Source: Ilumatobacteraceae bacterium
Lineage (GTDB): Bacteria > Actinomycetota > Acidimicrobiia > Acidimicrobiales > Ilumatobacteraceae
NCBI GenBank assembly: GCA_022843125.1
Contig: JALHOG010000004.1
Span: forward strand, 5,001 to 69,000
Length of the DNA stretch: 64,000 bases
Reading direction: 5' to 3'
This document shows positions 44,270 through 53,397 of the stretch, piece after piece (position 1 is the stretch's first letter; the number at the start of each line of letters is the position of its first letter). Under the pieces are notes generated by a model that did no database searches, was not told where the DNA came from, and saw only the letters and a list, made by a program, of their open reading frames with translations. Both the position numbers and the translations under genes were made by a program.

Positions 44270-45363
44270 GGAGAGTCCTTCGGAAACGCTGTGAGAATGC
44301 GGTGGCCGTCGTGGGTGACCTCGACGAGGTCTTCGATGCGAAAGCCGCCGAAGCCAACACGATAGAGCCCCGGCTCGACGGTGACGACGTCCCCGGCGCG
44401 GAGCGTCATGGTCGACACCGGCGATTCGAAGGGGTCCTCGTGGATCAGGAGCCCGACGCCGTGCCCGGTCGAGTGCAGGTACCAGTCGATCAGACCGGCG
44501 TCGGCGACCCGTTCCCGACACGCCGCGTCGACGTCGCTAGCGGCGGTCCCGGCGCTGACGGCGGCGACCCCGGCGAGCTGGACGTCGAGGAGGAGGTCGT
44601 ACAGCCGCTGCTGCTGCGCTGTGGGCGTTCCGATCACGAAGCTGCGCGTCATGTCGGAGTGGTAGCCGTCGACGAGCGCGCCGACGTCGATGACCACCGT
44701 GTCGCCTTCGACGATCGAGCGCCGGCCGGTCTCGTGGTGCGGTCGCGCCGCGTGCTCGGGTCCGCTGGCGACGATCGTCGCGTAGCTCGGACCGTCGGCG
44801 CCGTGGCGGCGCATCCGGTGTTCGAGCTCGTCGCGGACGTCGGCCTCGGTGAGCCCGTCGCCGAGCGTGGGTGCGACCTCGGCGAGCGCCGCGTCGGCGC
44901 ACCGGCAGGCGAGCTCCATGCGGGCGATCTCACCGGCGTCCTTCGTACGACGCAGGTCGGCGACGTGGCCGTCGGCGGCCACCAGCGGCACCTCGCCGGC
45001 GAGCTGCTCCCAGCGCGCGTGGCTGAGCGACGTCGCTTCGGCGCCGACCTGTCGGCAGCCGGCGAACGCCCCGACCAGCAGTGCGCGCTGCTCGGGTTGG
45101 GTCACACCGATCAACACCTCGGCCTCGACACCGGCTGCGGCGAGCTCCTCGGCGGCACGCTCGCGGTACCGGTTGTCGGTGACGAGCACGATCCGGTCGG
45201 GCAGGACCGCGACGGCGCCGTTCGAGCCGGAGAAGCCGGTGACCCATCGGAGCGACGTCGGGTCGGTGATCGCGAGCCCGTCGATGCCGGCGGCCGTCAG
45301 GCGCTCGCGCAGGGCAGCGGCACGTCCGGCGTACTCGATGGGAGGAAGATCGGGTCGGGTCAC
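44242..45363 (-). CDS. pepQ: Xaa-Pro aminopeptidase/dipeptidase (M24B)
   Basis: Metallopeptidase cleaving X-Pro bonds. The 373-residue protein has a creatinase-like N-terminal domain and a pita-bread C-terminal domain with the metal ligands: [20 protein letters not shown] (two Asp), HSTGHGVGL (His), TVEPGLY and [11 protein letters not shown] (two Glu). GTG 45363 overlaps the aroQ stop by 4 bases. Its 3' end overlaps efp by 28 bases. Confidence 0.93.
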   Translation of the reverse strand: MTRPDLPPIEYAGRAAALRERLTAAGIDGLAITDPTSLRWVTGFSGSNGAVAVLPDRIVLVTDNRYRERAAEELAAAGVEAEVLIGVTQPEQRALLVGAFAGCRQVGAEATSLSHARWEQLAGEVPLVAADGHVADLRRTKDAGEIARMELACRCADAALAEVAPTLGDGLTEADVRDELEHRMRRHGADGPSYATIVASGPEHAARPHHETGRRSIVEGDTVVIDVGALVDGYHSDMTRSFVIGTPTAQQQRLYDLLLDVQLAGVAAVSAGTAASDVDAACRERVADAGLIDWYLHSTGHGVGLLIHEDPFESPVSTMTLRAGDVVTVEPGLYRVGFGGFRIEDLVEVTHDGHRILTAFPKDSPCLPSPPTT

Positions 45364-45803
45364 AGGCCGAGCTTCGCCGCGACCGCCCGGATCGCGAGGT
45401 CGTAGCCGTGCTTGCCGAACCCCATGATCGAGCCGGTCGCGACGGGCGCCACGACGCTCGTGTGGCGCCACGGCTCACGCGCGTTCGGGTTCGAGATGTG
45501 GACCTCGACCTTGACCCCGTCGAACGCCGACAGGGCGTCGTGGATCGCCCACGAGTAGTGGGTGAACGCGCCCGGATTGATCACGATCGCCGCGCACCGC
45601 CCGCGAGCGCCGTGGATGTGGTCGATCAGCTCACCCTCGTGGTTCGACTGGAACGCCTCGAGGGCGAGACCGTGCCGTTCGGCCGAGGCCGTGGTGAACG
45701 CCACGTAGTCGTCGAGGGTGTCGGACCCGTAGATCGCCGGCTCCCGCTCCCCCAACAGGTTCAGGTTCGGGCCGTGCAACAGCAGGACGATCGGTGCGCT
45801 CAC
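45360..45803 (-). CDS. aroQ: 3-dehydroquinate dehydratase, type II
   Basis: Third step of the shikimate pathway. The 147-residue protein is the right size for the dodecameric type II enzyme: LLLHGPNLNLLGERE (flexible active-site loop Arg), FQSNHEGELIDHIH, INPGAFTHYSWAIHDAL (His general base) and EVHISNPNAREPWRHTS. GTG 45803 overlaps the upstream GNAT stop by 4 bases. Confidence 0.96.
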   Translation of the reverse strand: MSAPIVLLLHGPNLNLLGEREPAIYGSDTLDDYVAFTTASAERHGLALEAFQSNHEGELIDHIHGARGRCAAIVINPGAFTHYSWAIHDALSAFDGVKVEVHISNPNAREPWRHTSVVAPVATGSIMGFGKHGYDLAIRAVAAKLGL

Positions 45804-46339
45804 GTCCCGAACCGTACCCGGCCGAGGCGGTAGAGGACGTGGGGGCGCAGGGGGCTGCCGACGGGGAGGCTGGGATGGTCGAAGTCGGCCGACTCGTCGC
45901 GGGTCATGCCGAGCTTGTCCATCACGCGCTGCGACTTGGTGTTGGTGCGCGCGGTGAACGAGATGATCTCGTCGAGCCCGAGGACGTCGAAGGCGTGGTC
46001 GATGCAGGCACGTGCCGCCTCGGGTGCGTAGCCGCGTCCCCAGTGCTCGGAGCGGATGCGCCAGCCCACCTCGACGCCGTCGCGGAACCATGGCACGGCG
46101 AGGCCGGTGAAGCCGATCGGCACCCCGTCACCCTCGAGCAACTCGACGCACCACAACCCGTACCCGAGCTCGTCGAATCGCGCCTCGATTCGGTTCATGA
46201 AGGCGTCCGACTCGCCGCGGCTCATCACCGGACCGATCGTGGCCATCACAGCCGGATCGCTGTTGAGCGCGTGGAACGCCTCGCGGTCGCGTTCGGTCCA
46301 GCGGCGCAGCAGGAGGCGTTCGGTGCGCAGCTCCGTCAC
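45800..46339 (-). CDS. RimJ/RimL-type GNAT acetyltransferase
   Basis: A 179-residue GNAT. ELRTERLLLRRWTERDREAF at the start and VGWRIRSEHWGRGYAPEAARAC (acetyl-CoA pyrophosphate loop) are typical of the RimJ/RimL group, which acetylates protein N-termini or small amines. The NTKSQRVMDKLGM segment is the usual late motif. It is inserted between aroB and aroQ with 4-base overlaps on both sides, so it is translated with the shikimate genes. Confidence 0.87.
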   Translation of the reverse strand: MTELRTERLLLRRWTERDREAFHALNSDPAVMATIGPVMSRGESDAFMNRIEARFDELGYGLWCVELLEGDGVPIGFTGLAVPWFRDGVEVGWRIRSEHWGRGYAPEAARACIDHAFDVLGLDEIISFTARTNTKSQRVMDKLGMTRDESADFDHPSLPVGSPLRPHVLYRLGRVRFGT

Positions 46340-47352
46340 AGCATCCGCGCCAGCGCGGCCAGGACGGGCTCGTCGGCGACGCCGGGCACCACCTCGACGC
46401 CCGCCGGGCCGTCGAGCACGAACGTCAGCCCGTCGAGCGCCTTCTTGTCCTTGCGCATGAGGTCGAGCAGACGATCGGCGTCGAGACCGCGCGGGATGTC
46501 GGTCGCGAGCCCGTAGGCCACGCCGACCACCTCGAAGTGCTCGTCGACCCGGGCGATGTCGATCCGGCCGAGCTCGTTGGCGAGATGGGCGGCGAAGATC
46601 AGCCCGATCGCCACCGCCTCGCCGTGGGCCAGCCGGTGCTCGGTCGCGATCTCGAGCGCGTGCGCGAGCGTGTGGCCGTAGTTGAGGATCGCCCGGCGGC
46701 CACCTTCGCGCTCGTCGGAGGCGACCACCTCGGCCTTGATCTCGACGCAGCGGGCGACACGATCGGTGAGATCGAGCGCGAGGAGGTCGTCACCGGTGAG
46801 GAAGTGGTATTTGGCCATCTCGCCGTACCCGCACCGCACTTCGCGTTCGGGCAGCGTCGTGAGCGCATCGAGGTCGCAGATCACACCCGACGGCTGCCAG
46901 AACGCGCCGACGAGGTTCTTCCCCTCGGGCAGGTTGACGCCCGTCTTGCCGCCGATCGCCGCGTCGATCATCCCGAGCAGCGTGGTCGAGACGTGCACCA
47001 CCGGGACGCCACGGTGGTACGAGGCGGCAGCGAAGCCGGCCACGTCGGTGACCATGCCGCCACCCACGCCGACGACGACGTCGTTGCGGGTCAGGCCCAT
47101 CCGGGCGAAGCCGCGGCACAGGTCGCCGACGGTGGCGAGGGTCTTGTGCTGCTCGCCCTGACCGATGCAGAAGACCTCGTGTGGCAACGTGGTCTCGATC
47201 TGGACTGGCACGCCCTCCTGGGAGACGACCGCGATCCGCTTGGCCGTAGGAGGCAGGAGCGACGGCAGTTCGGCCACCGCACCGAGCCCGACGACGACCT
47301 CGTACGCACGCCCCTCGATCGGGACCGTCACCCGGCGCAGCGGTGCGTTCAT
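46336..47352 (-). CDS. aroB: 3-dehydroquinate synthase
   Basis: NAD- and metal-dependent cyclisation of DAHP. The 338-residue protein has GVGGGMVTDVAGFAAASYHRGV, the TTLLGMIDAAIGGKTGVNL motif (dinucleotide and substrate contacts) and the metal-binding NYGHTLAHALE. ATG 47352 starts 42 bases after the aroC stop. aroK, which lies between aroC and aroB in most actinobacteria, is absent. Confidence 0.97.
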   Translation of the reverse strand: MNAPLRRVTVPIEGRAYEVVVGLGAVAELPSLLPPTAKRIAVVSQEGVPVQIETTLPHEVFCIGQGEQHKTLATVGDLCRGFARMGLTRNDVVVGVGGGMVTDVAGFAAASYHRGVPVVHVSTTLLGMIDAAIGGKTGVNLPEGKNLVGAFWQPSGVICDLDALTTLPEREVRCGYGEMAKYHFLTGDDLLALDLTDRVARCVEIKAEVVASDEREGGRRAILNYGHTLAHALEIATEHRLAHGEAVAIGLIFAAHLANELGRIDIARVDEHFEVVGVAYGLATDIPRGLDADRLLDLMRKDKKALDGLTFVLDGPAGVEVVPGVADEPVLAALARML

Positions 47353-47394
47353 GATCGCTCCAGTGTGCCAGTCGACGACGCCACGGCCCACCGC

Positions 47395-48558
47395 TCAGAG
47401 CGTGAGGCGGAACGCCTCGGCGTTGCGCACGAACTCGCCGACCGAGTCGCCACCGAACTTGCGCTGCGCCTCCTGGGCGAGCACCAGCGCGACCATCGTC
47501 TCGGCGACGACGCCCATCGCCGACACGGCGGTGACGTCGGTGCGCTCCTTGAACGACACCGCCGACTCCTTGGTGGCCGTGTCGACCGTTTCGAGGGTGG
47601 GCCGGTTGAGCGTGGCGAGCGGCTTCATGGCGGCGCGTGCCACGAGCAGCTCGCCGTTGGTCATGCCACCCTCCAGGCCGCCCGCAAGGGTCGACAGGCG
47701 GGTGTACGACGCCGTGTCGGCGTCCCACCTGATCGCGTCGTGGGCCTGGCTGCCGAGCCTCCCGGCGACCTCGAACCCGTCGCCGATCTCGACACCTTTC
47801 ACGGCTTGGATCGACATCAACGCCTGGGCGAGCAGCGCGTCGAGCTTGCGATCCCAGTGGACGTGCGACCCGAGCCCCACCGGCACACCGAAGCCGAGCA
47901 CCTCGACGACACCGCCGAGCGAGTCGCCCTCCTTGGCGGCCGCCTTGATGGCGTCGACCATGAGCTCGCTCGCAGCCGGATCGAAGCAGCGCACCTCGTC
48001 GGTGTCGACGCGTTCGAGATCGGCGGGCGTGGGACGAGGCGACTGCGGGGCAACCTTCACGGCGCCGAGCTGGATGACGTGGGAGATGATCTCGACACCG
48101 AGGTACGACAGGAGCTTCTTGGCCAGCGCGCCCGCCGCGACTCGGGCCGCGGTCTCGCGGGCACTGGCCCGCTCGAGCACGTCGCGCGCATCGGTGAAGC
48201 CGTACTTCTGCATGCCGGCGAGATCGGCGTGGCCGGGCCGGACCTGGGTGAGCGGATCCTTGGTGGCGCCGGGCGCGGGCGACATCTCCTCGTGCCACTT
48301 GTCGCTGCGGAACCACTCGCTGTTCTTGATCTCGATCGCCACCGGAGAGCCCAGCGTGCGGCCGTGGCGGACGCCGCCGATGAGGGTCAGCTCGTCCTGC
48401 TCGAATCGCTGGCGCGGCCCGCGGCCGTAGCCGAGGCGGCGGCGCGCCATCTCGTCCTGGATCTCCTCGACGGTGATCTCGAGCCCGGCGGGCAACCCCT
48501 CGACGATGACGACGAGCGCCTGCCCGTGGGACTCGCCAGCCGTGAGGAACCGAAGCAT
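47395..48558 (-). CDS. aroC: chorismate synthase
   Basis: Last shikimate step; needs reduced FMN. The 387-residue protein has the signatures [18 protein letters not shown] near the start, [15 protein letters not shown], and the late [21 protein letters not shown]. First gene of the aro cluster: TAACCT (plus 48565-48570) ends 6 bases before ATG 48558 without a ribosome-binding site, suggesting a leaderless start. Confidence 0.98.
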   Translation of the reverse strand: MLRFLTAGESHGQALVVIVEGLPAGLEITVEEIQDEMARRRLGYGRGPRQRFEQDELTLIGGVRHGRTLGSPVAIEIKNSEWFRSDKWHEEMSPAPGATKDPLTQVRPGHADLAGMQKYGFTDARDVLERASARETAARVAAGALAKKLLSYLGVEIISHVIQLGAVKVAPQSPRPTPADLERVDTDEVRCFDPAASELMVDAIKAAAKEGDSLGGVVEVLGFGVPVGLGSHVHWDRKLDALLAQALMSIQAVKGVEIGDGFEVAGRLGSQAHDAIRWDADTASYTRLSTLAGGLEGGMTNGELLVARAAMKPLATLNRPTLETVDTATKESAVSFKERTDVTAVSAMGVVAETMVALVLAQEAQRKFGGDSVGEFVRNAEAFRLTL

Positions 48559-48605
48559 CCGGCGAGGTTACCGGCGCGATCCGGCCCGCCGCCCGGACGG
48601 CGCCG

Positions 48606-49175
48606 TCACGCGACCGGCACGACCTGACGGTTCACGATCCACGCGTGCTTGCCGACCTGACGAACCCGGCTGAAGCCGTGGGCTTCGAACAGCTCGACGG
48701 TCGCGCTGTACAGGAACCTCCCGTGCGCCTCACGCCCGGCCGTGACCTCGGGAATCGCCTCGACCAGCCCGCCGCCGAGCCGTGCGATCTGATCGAGCGC
48801 GCCGCCGAGCGCAGCTCGGGCGACGCCCTGCCCGCGGTGGCGGGTGTCGACATAGAAGCAGGTGATCCGCCAGTCGGGCACCGGTGGCTGGTCCTGCAGG
48901 TAGATCCGCCTGTGCTTGATGTTGGGCAGCTCCTCCGGGCTGCCGTACTGGCACCATCCCTGCGCCACGCCGCTGCTGTCGACCACGAGCGCGGCGTGCG
49001 CCCGCCCTGTCCGCACGCGCTCCTCCTTGGCGTTGCGCTTGCTGATGCCCGCCTCGGCGGCCTCGGGGTGCCACCCCATGCACCAGCACCCACCGAAGAT
49101 GCCGTTGTTGCGCTCGACGAGCTCGGCGAAGAGCGGCCACGTCGAAGCGTTCAACTCATGCACCGTGTACTGCAT
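48606..49175 (-). CDS. GNAT-family acetyltransferase
   Basis: A 189-residue protein with the acetyl-CoA loop as DTRHRGQGVARAALGGALDQI and an N-terminal CWCMGWHPEAAEAG segment that is cysteine-rich and common in this GNAT subgroup. Substrate unknown. Starts at ATG 49175, six bases after the hydrolase stop, so probably co-transcribed with it. Confidence 0.8.
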   Translation of the reverse strand: MQYTVHELNASTWPLFAELVERNNGIFGGCWCMGWHPEAAEAGISKRNAKEERVRTGRAHAALVVDSSGVAQGWCQYGSPEELPNIKHRRIYLQDQPPVPDWRITCFYVDTRHRGQGVARAALGGALDQIARLGGGLVEAIPEVTAGREAHGRFLYSATVELFEAHGFSRVRQVGKHAWIVNRQVVPVA

Positions 49176-49181
49176 CGCCGC

Positions 49182-49874
49182 TCAGCCCTCGATCGAGCCG
49201 GCGATCAACCGGGCGAGCTCTGCAGGTCGGGTGACCATGGGCCAATGACCGCTGTCGATGTCGACGAGCGACAGCTGCCGAGCGTGCGCCAACTCGGGAA
49301 GGTCGCCGGCATCGATCCACTCCTGCGCCTGAACGGGATCGAACTCGGGGCAGACGAGCGTCACCGGCACATCGAACCGGCGAGGGTCGGCGAACTGGAC
49401 CCTGCCCCGCGCTACACCCTCGGCGACCGGTGCCATGGTCGCCGCGAGCCGGCTGCGAGATTCGGCATCGAGGTCCGCTCTGTCGGGCCCGTCGAACGCC
49501 GGCCAACCCGGGAACGGCATCACCCCGTCGACGATGTCGAAGAAGTCGGCGTACGCAGCCCCGTCAGCGGCCGGGAAGCCCCCGATCATCACGACCGCTG
49601 CGATTGCGTCGGGTCGTCGGTCGGCCGCCATCCAGGCGAGTGTGGCGGCTGCCGAGTGGCCGACGACGATCGGACGATCGGCCGCGTCGACATGGCCGAG
49701 GACGGCGGCGAGCTGGTCGCCGAGCGTCGCTGCCGTCACGCCGTCGTCGACACCGGGGAGCGACACCGCCCGCGGGCGGTGTCCGGCGGCGACGAGGTGC
49801 TCGCCGACCTCGTCCCAGACCGATGCGGGGAGCCACAGCCCGGCGATGAGGATGACGTCGTGCGGATTGGTCAT
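49182..49874 (-). CDS. alpha/beta hydrolase
   Basis: A 230-residue single-domain alpha/beta hydrolase similar to small esterases. VVGHSAAATLAWM gives the nucleophile elbow (G-H-S-A-A, Ser near residue 73), and DIDSGHWPMVTRP near the C-terminus supplies the catalytic His; the acid is probably the Asp in CPEFDP. Start ATG 49874; TATGGT (plus 49881-49886) ends 6 bases upstream. Divergent from a WYL regulator with an inverted repeat in between, so probably its target. Confidence 0.87.
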   Translation of the reverse strand: MTNPHDVILIAGLWLPASVWDEVGEHLVAAGHRPRAVSLPGVDDGVTAATLGDQLAAVLGHVDAADRPIVVGHSAAATLAWMAADRRPDAIAAVVMIGGFPAADGAAYADFFDIVDGVMPFPGWPAFDGPDRADLDAESRSRLAATMAPVAEGVARGRVQFADPRRFDVPVTLVCPEFDPVQAQEWIDAGDLPELAHARQLSLVDIDSGHWPMVTRPAELARLIAGSIEG

Positions 49875-49890
49875 GAGTCGACCATAGAGC

Positions 49891-49919
49891 CGATCCCGGA
49901 CGGAACACGTCCGGGATCG
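49891..49919. promoter_or_regulatory. 12-base inverted repeat, likely operator
   Basis: Perfect arms CGATCCCGGACG (49891-49902) and CGTCCGGGATCG (49908-49919) around a 5-base spacer. It sits between the -10-like hexamers of the two divergent genes (TATGGT on minus, TAGCGT at 49925-49930 on plus), in the only 62 bases between them. Position and symmetry fit the operator of the adjacent WYL-domain regulator; a hairpin role is less likely as both transcripts appear to start outside it. Confidence 0.65.
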
Positions 49920-49936
49920 CGGGATAGCGTTCACAC

Positions 49937-50935
49937 GTGGACCCACTCGTCGCTAGCCCGACCGCCAAGGCGCTCCGGACGCTCGAGTTGCTACAGGTGC
50001 GCGGCGGGGTGACGGCACAGCAGCTCGCGGATCGGCTCGGTGTGTCGGACCGTGCGGCTCGTCGCTACATCGCGAACCTCCGGGACGCTGGCATCCCCGT
50101 CGAGTCGACGACCGGCCCGTACGGCGGCTACCGACTCGGGAGAGGCGTCCGACCTCCGCCGCTCGTCTTCACGGCAGCGGAAGCACTCGGTCTCGTGATG
50201 GCGGTGCTCGACGGCCACCACGCCGCAGCCGATGACGACGATCCAGTCGGAGCTGCGCTCGGCAAACTGGTCAGTGCGCTCCCCGATGCCGTCGGGCGTC
50301 ACGCCGCAACGATGCGCCAGCTCGCGCTCGCCGCCCCCGATCGGCGCGCCGTCAGGCCGGACGCATCCATTGCGACGGTGCTCGTCGAGGGCATCGCAGA
50401 GCGTCAGAGCCTCGAGTTCCAGTACCGCAGGGCATCCGGGCAGACCGTGCACGCCCTGGTCGACCCGTGGGCGCTCGTCGTCCGGCACGGCCGGTGGTAC
50501 CTGATCTGCTTCGCACATCATGCCGGCGCAGCGCGCACGTATCGAGTGGACCGCATCGAATGCGTCGAACCGTGCGCCAGCCACTTGACCGTCGAACGAC
50601 CGCTCGACCTCGATCCGGTTGCGTGGCTCGAGGAGCACCTCGGATCGCAACGGCGCCACCCGACACATGTCGTCTTCGATGCTCCGGCCGGCGTCGTCGC
50701 GCCGCATGTCAGCACGGTGATGGGTCGGCTCGAACCCGTCGACGGCGGCGTTCGATGCGCACTGATCGGCAGCACCGACAACACCACGATGTACGCCGGC
50801 GAGTGGCTGGCAGCGGTCCCGGTGCCCTTCGTGGTGGTGGGCGGCACCGAGCTGCGAGCAGCGGTACGGGTGCTCGCAGCGCGGCTCGGTGCCGCCGTGG
50901 CAGAGCCCGACGCGGTCCTCGGGACGACGCCGTAG
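49937..50935 (+). CDS. HTH-WYL transcriptional regulator
   Basis: A 332-residue regulator with an N-terminal DeoR-like winged helix (LRTLELLQVRGGVTAQQLADRLGVSDRAARRYI, about 14-46), the short GPYGGYRLG wing, and a WYL domain with HGRWYLICF that in relatives senses nucleotides or nucleic-acid fragments. The C-terminal WCX-like extension follows. GTG 49937 with TAGCGT ending 6 bases upstream suggests leaderless expression. It probably controls the divergent hydrolase and GNAT. Confidence 0.9.
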   Translation: MDPLVASPTAKALRTLELLQVRGGVTAQQLADRLGVSDRAARRYIANLRDAGIPVESTTGPYGGYRLGRGVRPPPLVFTAAEALGLVMAVLDGHHAAADDDDPVGAALGKLVSALPDAVGRHAATMRQLALAAPDRRAVRPDASIATVLVEGIAERQSLEFQYRRASGQTVHALVDPWALVVRHGRWYLICFAHHAGAARTYRVDRIECVEPCASHLTVERPLDLDPVAWLEEHLGSQRRHPTHVVFDAPAGVVAPHVSTVMGRLEPVDGGVRCALIGSTDNTTMYAGEWLAAVPVPFVVVGGTELRAAVRVLAARLGAAVAEPDAVLGTTP

Positions 50936-50942
50936 GGCCTGT

Positions 50943-51782
50943 TCAGCGGCGCATCGCGAGCTCGGCCATCGCGGCGGCGCGGATCTCGGCGGGATCGGGT
51001 GCGTGGCCGGTCCAGAGCAGCTGCTGCCGGCACGCCTGGTGGACGAGCATGCCGAGCCCGTCGACGCACCGCGCGCCGGTCGCTGCTGCAGCTCGCAGCA
51101 GCGACGTGTGCAGTGGGTGGTAGACGATGTCGGCCACGGTGAGCCCGGCGTGCAGGAGCGCATCATCGAGCGGGAGATCGTCGTTCCCCATGCCGACGGA
51201 CGTCGCGTTGACCAGCAGGTCGGCACCGGCGATGTCGTCGGTCGATCCGATCCGGCCCATCGGTGCCAGCGCGGCGGCGGCCTCGGCGTTGGCTTCGCTC
51301 CGGTTGACGACCGCGAGGTCGGCGACCCCGGCCCGGCCGAGCGCGTCGACGATCGACCGTGCCGCTCCCCCGGCTCCCAGCACCACCACGCGCGCACCGT
51401 CGGGGTCGACGCCGGCGGCGCGCACCGCGTCGACGAAGCCCTCCCCGTCGGTCGACGCACCGAACGTCGAGCCGTCGTCGCGCAGCAGCACCGTGTTGAC
51501 CGACCGCAGGGCAGCGGCCGCAGCGTCGACCTCGTCGACGGCGGCGGCCACGTCGGCCTTGTGCGGCGTGGTGACGGCGAGGCCGGCGATTCCGAGGGTC
51601 CGCATCGCGGCGATCGCGTCGGCGGCTCGGCCGGGAGCGACGTCGAACGCCAGGAACCGCCAATCGAGACCCGCCGCAGCGAAGGCAGCGTTGTGCAGGG
51701 CAGGCGACAACGAATGTCGGACCGGCGAGCCGATCACCGCGGCGAGGCGCGTCGCACCGGAGATGGGTTGGAGCGTCGGCAT
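50943..51782 (-). CDS. aroE: shikimate dehydrogenase
   Basis: NADPH-dependent reduction of dehydroshikimate. The 279-residue protein has IGSPVRHSLSPALHNAAF (shikimate binding), TTPHKADV (catalytic Lys), NTVLLRDDGSTFGASTDGEGF (Asp) and the dinucleotide loop VLGAGGAARSIVDAL. The ATG overlaps the mltG stop by one base (TGATG). It is separated from the other aro genes by four non-shikimate genes. Confidence 0.95.
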   Translation of the reverse strand: MPTLQPISGATRLAAVIGSPVRHSLSPALHNAAFAAAGLDWRFLAFDVAPGRAADAIAAMRTLGIAGLAVTTPHKADVAAAVDEVDAAAAALRSVNTVLLRDDGSTFGASTDGEGFVDAVRAAGVDPDGARVVVLGAGGAARSIVDALGRAGVADLAVVNRSEANAEAAAALAPMGRIGSTDDIAGADLLVNATSVGMGNDDLPLDDALLHAGLTVADIVYHPLHTSLLRAAAATGARCVDGLGMLVHQACRQQLLWTGHAPDPAEIRAAAMAELAMRR

Positions 51783-52951
51783 CAGTCGAGCAACCCTGCT
51801 GCAGCGGCGGCGTTCACGTTGGCCTGGTGCTGGTCGGCGGTGACGGCGAACGCATGCCCACCCTCCTCGTCGGCGAGCACGTAGAACAGGTAGACGCAGT
51901 TCGCCGTCGGGTCGGGCAGCACCTGGCACAGCGGGTCACCCGGCGGCGGGTTCGGCGCGGGGTTGAGCGCAGCACGGATCGATGCCCGCCCTGGGTTCGC
52001 GATCGGGGTCGGCGGCAGCCCGAGGCGCAGGTAGGTGTTGTACGGCGTGTCGATCTGGCGGAGCTCGGGAAACGGGATCGACCGGTCCTGCTGGTAGTAG
52101 ACGGCTGCGTCGATCTGGAGCGGCATCTCGATGAACAGCCGGTTGTAGATCACCCGGGCGATCTTCGGGCGGTCCTCCTCGAGCTTGGCTTCCTTCTCGA
52201 TCATGGACGCGATCACGAGGACCTCGTACGGCGTGCGGCCCAGCCGGGCGGCACCTTCCTCGAGATCCTCCTGGTCGGCGACGCGCTCCAGCAGACCGAC
52301 CATGCGCTCGACGACCTGCGCCTCGTTGTCCGCGTTCGACACCTGGTACGTGTCGGGGAACAGCAGCCCCTCCAGGCTCGTGACCCCGAGCGGGCGGAAT
52401 CGCGACCGCACGTCGGGATTGTCGGCTGCCGCGAGAAACCCGTCGACGGTCAGTCGCGGTTGCTCGGCGGCGAGCCGCTCGGCCATCTGCTGCACGGTGA
52501 AACCCTCGGGAAACGTCACCCGGAAGTACGTCTGGTCGGGCGGGGTGCGCAGGCGGGCGAGGACGTTGCCCATGTGGTCGCCCGTGCGGAGCTGGTAGTA
52601 GCCCGGCACGATGTCGAGCCCGCCCTGCCGCTCGATGTACCAGGTGAACACCTCGGCGTCGTCGACGAAGCCCCGCCCCTCGAGCTGCTGTGCCAGGGCG
52701 TCGACGGTGGTGCCGTCGGCGACGATGAACTCGACGGGCGGACCGAGCTCGCCGTCCGGGCGAGTGCGGTCGAGGTACCACCAACCGATCCAGCCGGCGA
52801 TGAGCAGGAGTGCCGTGGCGACGATGAACGCACCCCACACCGTCCACTTCAGCAGGCGGGACTGGCGAGGGAGCACCTCGACGGCGGGCACCTCGGCGAC
52901 CTCGTCCCAGTCGTCGAGTTCCCACTCGCTCGCATGCGATGGGGTTCGCAC
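51782..52951 (-). CDS. mltG: endolytic murein transglycosylase MltG
   Basis: Cuts nascent peptidoglycan strands at the outer face of the membrane. The 389-residue protein has a cytoplasmic acidic N-terminus, one transmembrane helix (about 45-68), a LysM-like subdomain (about 80-150) and the YceG domain with VIASMIEKEAKLEEDRPKIARVIYNRL, which contains the catalytic Glu, then PLQIDAAVYY. I chose GTG 52951, just after the ruvX stop; the longer frame runs through ruvX. Confidence 0.93.
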   Translation of the reverse strand: MRTPSHASEWELDDWDEVAEVPAVEVLPRQSRLLKWTVWGAFIVATALLLIAGWIGWWYLDRTRPDGELGPPVEFIVADGTTVDALAQQLEGRGFVDDAEVFTWYIERQGGLDIVPGYYQLRTGDHMGNVLARLRTPPDQTYFRVTFPEGFTVQQMAERLAAEQPRLTVDGFLAAADNPDVRSRFRPLGVTSLEGLLFPDTYQVSNADNEAQVVERMVGLLERVADQEDLEEGAARLGRTPYEVLVIASMIEKEAKLEEDRPKIARVIYNRLFIEMPLQIDAAVYYQQDRSIPFPELRQIDTPYNTYLRLGLPPTPIANPGRASIRAALNPAPNPPPGDPLCQVLPDPTANCVYLFYVLADEEGGHAFAVTADQHQANVNAAAAAGLLD

Positions 52952-52953
52952 GG

Positions 52954-53397
52954 TCAGCCCGCCGATCGGTGACGACGAGCGTCGAGCCAGGACTGGAGCA
53001 TGATCGCGGCCGCCACCTTGTCGACGCGCTGGCGGCGTTCGACAGCATTGAGCCCGGCCTCGAGCATGCTGCGATCGGCCGACACCGTGGTGCGACGCTC
53101 GTCGTGCATCTCGACCGGCACGCCCACCACGGTAGCGAGGCGCCGCGCCTCGTCGCGGGCACGCTTCGCCGCAGGGCCCTCGCTGCCGTCCATGTTGATC
53201 GGCAGGCCGACCACGACGACCTCGGCCTCCTCGTCGCGGGCGATGCGGGCGATCTCGGCCAGGTCGTGCTGCGCCGACCGGCTGCGCTGCAGCACGGTGA
53301 GCGGCGACGCGATCGTGCCGGACAGGTCGCTGATGGCGAGCCCGATCCGCTTGGTGCCCGGGTCGACGCCGAGCGCGCGGATGCCGGTACCGCTCAC
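52954..53397 (-). CDS. ruvX: Holliday-junction resolvase-like RuvX (YqgF)
   Basis: RNase H-fold nuclease linked to pre-16S rRNA 5'-end maturation. The 147-residue protein has LGVDPGTKRIGLAISD (first Asp), VVGLPINMDGSEGP and DERRTTVSA (Glu), and a late Asp in VDKVAAAIMLQ. GTG 53397 overlaps the alaS stop by 4 bases. The alaS-ruvX-mltG-aroE order is that of Mycobacterium. Confidence 0.94.
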   Translation of the reverse strand: MSGTGIRALGVDPGTKRIGLAISDLSGTIASPLTVLQRSRSAQHDLAEIARIARDEEAEVVVVGLPINMDGSEGPAAKRARDEARRLATVVGVPVEMHDERRTTVSADRSMLEAGLNAVERRQRVDKVAAAIMLQSWLDARRHRSAG

